A stretch of DNA of 64,000 bases from Muricea muricata (taxonomy: Eukaryota; Cnidaria; Anthozoa; Malacalcyonacea; Plexauridae). Location: assembly GCA_963855995.1 (NCBI GenBank), contig OY979718.1, positions 31,219,282 through 31,283,281 of the forward strand. Reading direction: 5' to 3'. The notes under the pieces are model-generated. The model did not search any database, was not told where the DNA came from, and was given only the letters and a program-made list of their open reading frames with translations. Shown here piece after piece: positions 57,575 through 64,000 of this stretch (positions are counted from its first letter, which is position 1; every line of letters begins with the position of its first letter). The position numbers and the translations under genes are program-made.

Positions 57575-57892
57575 TCATAATGTTTGTTCTATTAATTCCT
57601 TCTCACAAACGTTTTGGTAAATGTCATGTGCGAAAGACAAGGCCAACTTCCTACATAACAAACTCTGGCACAGCTTTCCCTGGTTGTTTCTAAGCCTTCT
57701 AATTTCTTTAAGGTTGTGACATGCATCGTCTACCAAACTGTTTAACATCCAGGTTTGTACGTCAACCCTCCGTTTGCGAAGGTATAAAGCAGTCCTCTTT
57801 TTCTTCAAATACCCAACTCTTTTTCTAGCCTCTGCGACATGCTTGTTTAAGTCATGTAACCGCGAAAAGTTCTCCTCCATCAAATTGGCCAT
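57575..57892 (-). CDS. Small basic helical protein, unknown
   Basis: A 105-codon frame beginning MANLMEENFSRLHDLNKHVA. It is rich in Arg, Lys and Leu and is probably mostly helical (VAEARKRVGYLKKKRTALYL). No known domain. It is co-oriented with the neighbouring element genes at 56678 and 58469 and could be a structural or accessory protein of the same element. Confidence 0.35.
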   Translation of the reverse strand: MANLMEENFSRLHDLNKHVAEARKRVGYLKKKRTALYLRKRRVDVQTWMLNSLVDDACHNLKEIRRLRNNQGKLCQSLLCRKLALSFAHDIYQNVCEKELIEQTL

Positions 57893-58021
57893 CTAAAAGT
57901 CTTATCTCCGTGAAAGTTGCAAGCAGTATGCTCTTATTGACTCAAATTTAATATTTTTTACTGTTGGTTGGATAACAGAGAACCAATCAGATTTAAAAAT
58001 GGTATGTTTCATATGTGACCG

Positions 58022-58245
58022 GGCCATCGGGCGCCAACGGGCAACATGGGGCCTTATGAGCGTATGAGCATGTGCTCATGAGCAGTTATGAGCATGTGCT
58101 CATCTGCTCATCGCATAAACTTGTACAAGACTAACAAAATATAGCTATACTAACCTGGCGAGTAACATCAGGCCATATGAGCGTATGAGCAAGTGCTCGT
58201 GATCAGTTATGGGCAGGTGCTCATATCTGCTCATCGTGCAAAATT
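58022..58245 (-). repeat. TGAGCA-palindrome repeat, inverted partner of 53683-53880
   Basis: Two ~120-bp units in the opposite orientation to 53683-53880, with the same CTAACAAAATATAGCTATAC linker. Loose copies of the AGCANNTGCTCA palindrome continue at 57300-57345 and 57418-57436. Confidence 0.8.
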
Positions 58246-58468
58246 ATGCGGGACATGAAATTCTAATTCAATACTAGTCTTAATACTTTACAAAATATAA
58301 TATTCCAAATGCTAATCTGTGTGATCATTTACGCAACCGAAGAAACGTCTTTCCACCAATATTTTGCTCTAAAAATGTATACATTTTTGCATTCGCCATA
58401 TCCCCTTTATCTCCCTTCTGAAACTTTGTATTCAGCGTTGTAAAGCGAATAACATGACAACTACACCG

Positions 58469-59533
58469 TCAAGAGTTTAAAACATTTATTTCAGAAGCAT
58501 TTACCCATGAATTAAACATGTTAGGATAATCTAACCATTTTACAAGATATTGTACTTTACTTCCTCTCCCGCGTTTTTTAAGGATTTTTTCCACGTCGTA
58601 GACATCATCGTCTTTGACAAACTTTTGCAGCTCTTTATCGTAAAACGTTTCTTTAAGTTCCTCCTCGTCATAGTCTTTTAGTTTGTAAACTGGAGGGTCT
58701 CTTGGTAATCTTTTGCTTACAACAAATATCTCGGTAGAAAAGTTTGGCAAATAAGATTTCTCAAATTTACGTTTAAGTTTACTTATTCGTACCTTGTCTG
58801 CAACCTTAAACTTATACTTTACAGGTTGTACGTTATCAAAAAAGCTACGGTATAGCGTATGAAAGACATCGTCCCTATTTTCTATGTTGGCAAGTGCGGG
58901 TTTCATCTTTATACTTCTATGTCGACTATGATTGTACGAATAGACCAAGTCGGGTAACATGTCTAGATATCTCATCGTTTTCTTTGCCGTAAAAAAACGC
59001 CACATCTTTGACTTAAATGTACGAATGACCCTTTCCACAATAGAGGCCTTTGTCTCGTTGAACGTATTGAAAAGTTGAATATCTTCATTCTTCAACAATG
59101 CTTGAAATGATTTGTTGAAAAATTCTGTTGCCTGGTCTGTCATGATCTTTTGGGGTTTTCTCCCCGAAGCTAGAATGACTTTAAAAGCTTCAACTATCCA
59201 CACGTACTTTGAGAATACATCTATACAGACGAGCAAATATCTATATCCATTGTTATACTGTTTTAAAGACTGCATGTCTGCTAAATCCATTTGCCACTCT
59301 TCGTCTATACCTCCCACAATTACACGATTCCTCCTAAAGTTTCGACGAGCTGGTTTATGTCAAGTATAAGTATCTTGACTCAATAACCAGTCTGAAATTT
59401 GTTTTCGACTAAATTTAAACTTTTCTTCTTGCTTTACATCACGGTATAAACTTTCAATTCCTCCAAAACTTCTTGGACGTTTTGGATCATAATAAACACT
59501 TTTTAAGTACTCATCAACTGTTGACTGGTCCAT
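58469..59533 (-). pseudogene. DDE integrase with chromodomain (F54H12.3-like)
   Basis: The start at 59533 reads MDQSTVDEYLKSVYYD. An N-terminal region (KRPRSFGGIESLYRDVK, SDWLLSQDTYT) is followed by an in-frame TGA at 59360-59362, just before HKPARRNF. The rve core has MDLADMQSLKQY (first D), KIMTDQATEFFN (second D) and ETKASIVERVIRT (E). About a dozen residues usually present after KYVW appear deleted (WIVEAFKVIL). The C-terminal part has the KVADKVRISKLKR block and a chromodomain (VEKILKKRGRGSKVQYLVKW then PNMFNSWV). This family is widespread in invertebrate genomes and related to the integrases of large self-synthesising and Ginger-type transposons. The chromodomain may target chromatin. 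Confidence 0.8.
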
Positions 59534-59651
59534 GTCTTCTTTTTTAATGAAACATACGAAAAAGTGTACCAGTGTTGCGAAAATTAGTTTTTTGCTCCGG
59601 TAGATTAATCATTCGGTTCAGTTACTGCCGAAGTTGTATTTTCTGGTAGGT

Positions 59652-59870
59652 TTAACTGCTTGTCAATAGGGCGTAGTTTATAATTGTTTCACTGTTGTAC
59701 CCCATTTGCAAGTGACCTTCCAAATTTAGATCGTTACGGCCAAAACTTACACCAAATTTAAACATTTTCTGTCTGTTATGATTTTTGTCTCTTTTGATTT
59801 TATCACTCTTGCTATGACAAGTTCCCATGTTGCCCCTTGCAAGCAGACCGAATAAAATGAAGAAAAACAA
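59652..59870 (-). CDS. Small ORF with possible N-myristoylation start
   Basis: A 72-codon frame. An internal Met (about 59828) begins MGTCHSKSDKIKRDKN, a match to the MGxxxS myristoylation pattern with an adjacent Cys and basic residues. It sits upstream of the integrase on the same strand. No homology recognised; it may be chance. Confidence 0.25.
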   Translation of the reverse strand: MFFFILFGLLARGNMGTCHSKSDKIKRDKNHNRQKMFKFGVSFGRNDLNLEGHLQMGYNSETIINYALLTSS

Positions 59871-59911
59871 CTGAAACAGTACGTTTTAAAATCATTTATT
59901 TCTTTCGTAGA

Positions 59912-60339
59912 TTACACTGTGTAGTTATATTTTAATTTACACACGCATAGAACATAGTCAATTAGATTGTTGATAAATGTTGTTTTCTCGAATTCAGAAT
60001 ACCTCTGAAACCAAGCAAAACATGTCATACCGAATAGTGCCTCGAAGTAATCCCTATGGATCCCTGACGGTTCAGGATACTTCAAAATCTTGCAAGCTTC
60101 AACGACACCTTTCCACATAACATCAGGGTCTAGCAGATCAAGAGCTCGCTCAGCATAGTATATCCAGCGTTCTTCATCATCGAGGGCCTCAATGCGCTTT
60201 CAAAGCGAACTTGATCTTGTTTGGCCTGTGCAGCTTCTTCTTCTAATTGTTGAATGTTACGATAGACCATCTCCGTGAACACGAAATCTATTAGTTTCTC
60301 AACAGTCAAGGCATCAAAGTCAATTTCACACTCATACAT
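59912..60339 (-). pseudogene. Unknown element-associated protein, frameshifted
   Basis: It starts MYECEIDFDALTVEKLIDFV, with a helical acidic segment (QQLEEEAAQAKQDQV). A one-base shift near 60195 leads to a second frame: IEALDDEERWIYYAERALDL, then DPDVMWKGVVEACKILKYP and HRDYFEALFGMTCFAWFQRY. About 145 residues in all. The two pieces fit end to end, so I treat them as one gene. Family and function unrecognised. Confidence 0.45.
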
Positions 60340-60563
60340 TAATTTGTTTAAACAGGTGTGCCATAATTCTCTTCACGTTCTTTAGACCAACTGTACACGA
60401 TCACATTTACTAAATAGACTAACGTGATCATGATGATCTCGTCTCTTTTAAGTCATGTAAACCAGACAAACCCGTTTTTCAAATGTATGAATATGAACAA
60501 ACATGTTTATTGATATACGTCGTAAATAATACAAGAAAAGAATTTATTAAAGAAAAATTTAAA

Positions 60564-60999
60564 TTACAAAAGCTTTAAAGTCTCCTGTTGAAGCATCCGT
60601 CTCTCATTTGTACAAAATAAAGTTCTCCAGTCATTACAGGTATACTTCAACAACTCTAACCCATTCACCGTCGGTTTGATATCACCCAAACTGTTCATAA
60701 ACTTTTCCACAACACTTGCTTCAGATACCCTCGAACACGCAATGTCAAAGTACATTAACAACCTATCCTCGTTCTCCATCATAAGACAAGGATGTTGTCT
60801 CTGAGAGGGGTGATCAATGATACATCCATTGCAGTTTTCAACCACCAGAACTGAAATGGCAGATGCTATTTCTTCTGCATAACACTTTAAGAGCTTTTCT
60901 TGTATGAGACTCTGCCGGTGACTAAGAAATCTCTCTTCATGACCGATATCAGTAGGTAAAGTAAGCTTCGACAGACTTACGCGCAGCCATTTTAAACAC
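60564..60999 (-). CDS. Unknown Cys/His-motif protein, element associated
   Basis: An open frame without an early ATG runs from about 60999: LTLPTDIGHEERFLSHRQS, then CYAEEIASAISVLVVENC. The motif NCNGCIIDHPSQRQHPCLM (C-x2-C...H-x5-H-x-C) follows and could bind zinc. The first in-frame Met is at 60845. The C-terminal part is helical. I recognise the Cys/His motif as recurrent in invertebrate element proteins but cannot name a family. Confidence 0.4.
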
Positions 61000-61084
61000 A
61001 GCTTGACAGTTCAACAGTTAATGCAAGACTGATAAAGTTCATACCAATGTCATTTTCTAACAGTTTTAAAATTTATAACATGTT

Positions 61085-61645
61085 TTACCAGTTTTCCAGG
61101 TTTTTGATTGACAAATAATCTGCGTAAACTTGTTCGCAGTTTTCATGATGACTCTTGAATTGCTCGCCCGTTTCTTTAACCGTATACACGTACGATGGCG
61201 GCATGCTAAAATTTAATTTGCAAATTGGATCAAAAGGATCTTCATTTCTCTCCGTATCTCGCCATTCGAAGTAACCACACGACTCCTCTTTACCTTTCGA
61301 ACAAACGTAGAACAACCGGCCATGATTGATTCCCTTTTTTTTTAACTTTTCTCGTCGAGCATTGCTCACCATGGTAACATAGGGGTCTGATCACGTCGCC
61401 CCATTGCCAAAATTAACATGGTTTTTCTTTATCTGAGCAAACGAAGAATGGGCGACCAAAACTAGGTTTAAAAATGTCCTTCACAACTCGCATTTTAGCC
61501 AATTTCTTGTGATCGTGGCATCTTGGCTGTAACGAGTTCAAATTTCTCCACATTGCAATAGCATTTTCAAAATAACTGCAATCATTCTGGAGGCAAAAGA
61601 AATTACAGCTAGGCTTTTGCCCACAGTAAAAAAAAGCAAACCATT
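61085..61645 (-). pseudogene. Tandem GRF-type zinc-finger protein
   Basis: Minus-strand coding in two frames. From about 61645: FYCGQKPSCNFFCLQNDC and RCHDHKKLAKMRVVKD, then the first GRF finger (FGRPFFVCSDKEKPC), where a TAA interrupts just before FWQWGDV. The second frame (start 61372) has another GRF finger: NHGRLFYVCSKGKEESC followed by GYFEWRD. GRF fingers (as in NEIL3, APE2 and ZGRF1) bind single-stranded DNA. Here the gene stands upstream of a chromo-integrase on the same strand, so an accessory role in transposition is a reasonable guess. The domain call is fairly sure, the role is not. Confidence 0.65.
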
Positions 61646-62473
61646 TTCAGTTTTGGAAGAGGACGCCGGCTTTCCATGTAGACACTCCATAATTCTGATT
61701 ATCTCGTTCGTCGTTTATAGTATTGCATTAAAAACCAGATAGACAAGTTTTTTTTTTCTAGTTTTACGCGTATTTCCGGTCAACATGCGCGCGCACCTGT
61801 CTCACACGGATGACCTTGGAACTAATTCACAGGGGTAAGAACTCCATGAAAAGTGCTGACTAAGTGTTCTATACCTGCACCTATTCTGCTATGGTTTTGT
61901 GTTAAATGTGGTTAACAAGAATCAGTCATTTCGAGTTATGCAACCGTGTGTCTTCATCCATCCGTGTCGCTGAACAAGGAAATTGCTCACAAAATTTTTA
62001 TGGGTTTAATCACTAAAATATGATTTACATTTCCAATTGTCCAGGCAGATTGGAAAAAAAATGGTAAATCAATTTACCTTTTGAATTTAGTAATATTTTT
62101 CCGCATTCAGTAGATTTCACGTGGTGACCATTCATTTCCCAACGTCATTCCTGTTGTGATGCAAACGTCTTGGCTAATAAAACTGTTACTGTTAGTTGTT
62201 CCTGTTAACGTATAAATACCCGTGGTAGGATCAGTATTCTTTGTGGTAGTGGGTTCTGTTAACTTGTGTAGTAACTTGCTCTTACTTCCTCCTGCTCATC
62301 GGGACCAATTTATTGGTTCGAAGATCAAAATTTCTTGGTCAAAATCATACAAAATGCGACGAAGAAGAGCGTTAAAAGTATAATGATTACCACTTATGAG
62401 CTTTGGGCGAGTAAAGGACAGTTTATACAAGAGGCGGGACGGGACCTTCACTGAGGTCACGGCCCGGTGTAAA
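61646..62473. other. No recognised gene
   Basis: AT-rich, presumably upstream of the GRF gene. A stretch GTTCCTGTTAACGTATAAATAC near 62200 contains a possible TATA motif but is not otherwise supported. Confidence 0.4.
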
Positions 62474-62534
62474 AGGAAATATGCCCCCCCCCCAATAATT
62501 GCCACAACTTTTTTTTGGGGGGGGCATATTTCCT
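62474..62534. repeat. Hairpin with C-run/G-run arms
   Basis: AGGAAATATGCCCCCCCC pairs with GGGGGGGGCATATTTCCT around a ~22-nt loop. Confidence 0.8.
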
Positions 62535-62868
62535 GTTACAACGGCATCGTGTGAACATAATCTTAGTCAATAATGCTCACAAAACTATGTAGTCATTACT
62601 CATGACCTTGTATAATTGCCTAATCATTCGATCAGCAGTCAAATGTCTATTATGGAATAGCAGTGAGCTTTTTTGGATTAAAATAGTCATTTTGCATTTT
62701 CCCTCAATGATAATCAATTAATGCTGTCTTACTCTATTGGTGAGTGATTTTTGGAAAGCAAAGCACTAAGCTTTACCGTTTGACAGAAGTTCTATTTTTT
62801 CCCAAACTCACTTATCGAAACTGTTTTTAAGAATACAATGATAGACAAATACATTAAAAAGTTCTTAC

Positions 62869-63062
62869 CACGCCTGGAATTTTAATGGAAGCTAAATCCT
62901 TGGATTGTTCCTCGCGATAATTTTTCAGTAGCTGTGCGTAATCTGAATAGTCTGTAAACGGTTTAGCATTTGGATTTTCTAGAGTGTTTTTAACTAGCTG
63001 TTTGTTTCTTACAAGCATACCAAGGTAACCTTTCCTGAAGGCGAAGTATACAGTGCGAACCA
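62869..63062 (-). pseudogene. Truncated duplicate of the lipoxygenase-like exon
   Basis: The peptide NKQLVKNTLENPNAKPFTDY through SIKIPGV repeats the 3' half of the exon at 12742-13151 with few changes, and the donor (GTAAGAAC) is retained. Nucleotide similarity continues ~300 bp into the following intron (to about 62560). Upstream, a ~15-bp deletion shifts the frame (VRTVYFAFRKGYLGML), and similarity ends at about 63062, 16 bp before the long direct repeat. A remnant of a tandem or segmental duplication of the gene. Confidence 0.75.
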
Positions 63063-63077
63063 TGGTATTAGTTTTAT

Positions 63078-64000
63078 ACGATATTTATGCCGCACGTATT
63101 CAAAATGAGCATTGCTATTCATTAAAACTTACAAACATCAAAACAAAGTTGTGAGAAGATCCTGGCGATGTTGATGTTTGATGTTAGTCACATGACTGAA
63201 AATATATGGCGCTGTTCCATAATTGAGGAGGACCGCGCTATTAGTTTTAAAAATATCATAACACGATAGGACGTCGTTTTTAACTTAATTGGAAGTGGAA
63301 ACAACATTCTTTAATCAAAAACAGCATAGGTAACAACAAGAGAATGTTTTGGTTAGAAAATAGACGAACTTGGTGTCATAGTTGAAGGATTTTTCAAAGA
63401 TTACGTGGAACGGTGGAAAAGAGGGATTCTGGATTTCTAAAATGGTTAAGAATGGGAGGTATTAGGCGTTTGACGGAGAACTGTTCGTAAATTATCGTGA
63501 TCAACGTTTTTCAACATTTTGAGAAAGTTTGCTTTGCCATATATCTTCAAAACTAGCAATGATGGATTCCTGGTAAGCAATAATAATTCTAAAAATATAC
63601 CTTAACTACTGTCATGGAAGAAACTGGATTATGCAAAAAGTGCATGAAAGCACAACAAGTCGGGACAGTCAAGAAAGACAAGTCGAGATCAACATGATAA
63701 TGCCCTAATGCTGGGAAAAGGAACTTCTGATGAAAGGTTTTAGGTACCTGCCAAAGAAGTGGTAGAACGACCATTTAGATGCGTATTATTAGCAACCAAC
63801 ATGTCTTCATATGTGCCTAAATGTGCAAAAGAAACCTCTGATCCCTATTTCCACTGTTACCAGCAGAACTCGTTTACTTTACCATTTTTTTGTTGACCCC
63901 TTAGCCTCGCCGATCACACACCATCATTGAATATCAATAATCTAACCCATGCATGCATTTTCCAAGCTTTATCATGCTGATTCGTCTGCCCGTCAAAAGG
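63078..64000 (+). repeat. Long direct repeat, copy 2 (runs off the window)
   Basis: Matches 45492-46424. The copy continues past the window edge, so its right border and any adjoining Gypsy sequence cannot be seen. Confidence 0.85.

Noticed and set aside
56678-61645. Calling the integrase gene run a Polinton or an integrated virus
   Set aside because: Only the chromo-integrase fits; the hallmark polymerase, ATPase and capsid genes are not in the window and I cannot place the other ORFs.

Overview
This window is AT-rich eukaryotic DNA with spliced genes, long non-coding stretches and a dense, nested load of transposable elements. The element families (RecQ-helicase/DUF6589 transposon, MULE with SWIM, ULP1 and PHD modules, Penelope-like elements with hammerhead motifs, 2A-like peptide, F54H12.3-type chromo-integrase, tandem GRF fingers) and a PLAT-less-looking lipoxygenase suggest an invertebrate metazoan, most likely a cnidarian. 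That is inference from family knowledge; no species can be named. Nothing looks bacterial.

Layout. 0-13.2 kb: a minus-strand lipoxygenase-like host gene is represented by two exons (12742-13151 and 3895-4063, splice phases compatible). The intron between them holds a 0.9 kb foldback repeat (4429-5329) and a 6.5 kb DNA transposon (5347-11836, 85-bp TIRs, 7-bp target duplication) that carries a decayed RecQ-like helicase, a DUF6589/zinc-finger gene on the opposite strand, and a 2A-peptide plus cysteine-protease-like remnant. An internally deleted hAT transposase lies downstream at 2.6-3.2 kb. 13.5-19.1 kb: a 5.4 kb TIR element without recognisable genes (27-bp perfect TIRs, 6-bp duplication) is inserted in an older repeat and has itself collected a TTAA-flanked MITE, an 8-bp-TSD hAT MITE and a TA-flanked MITE. 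20.85-27.97 kb: an almost complete but frameshifted MULE (about 107-bp TIRs, 9-bp duplication) has eight recognisable exons encoding DDE transposase, SWIM, ULP1-like protease and PHD finger. 29.2-31.1 kb: a 5'-truncated LINE. 31-45 kb: mainly sequence without genes, with several small TIR elements, two possible promoter/first-exon sites (39.8 kb minus, 44.5 kb plus) and hairpins.

45.5-56.6 kb: a repeat with inverted arms adjoins an internally deleted Ty3/Gypsy element (gag zinc knuckle fused to the end of RT). Next comes a Penelope-like element (PLE) with an inverted 3' fragment and a LINE inserted in its ORF, then long (TA)n tracts separated by palindromes. The largest palindrome is a head-to-head pair of about 1.14 kb PLE 3' halves. 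56.7-61.7 kb: a run of minus-strand genes (GRF fingers, two unknown ORFs, chromodomain integrase, small ORFs, C2H2 protein) looks like one decayed large DNA transposon or several. 62.5-64 kb: a truncated copy of the lipoxygenase exon and intron abuts a second copy of the 45.5 kb repeat.

How it fits together: most coding capacity belongs to mobile elements, and nearly all of it is broken by one-base frameshifts and single stops while splice sites and TIRs stay readable. Either these are recent copies decaying neutrally, or the assembly has residual indel errors. I could run no searches; all family names come from motif recognition by eye.
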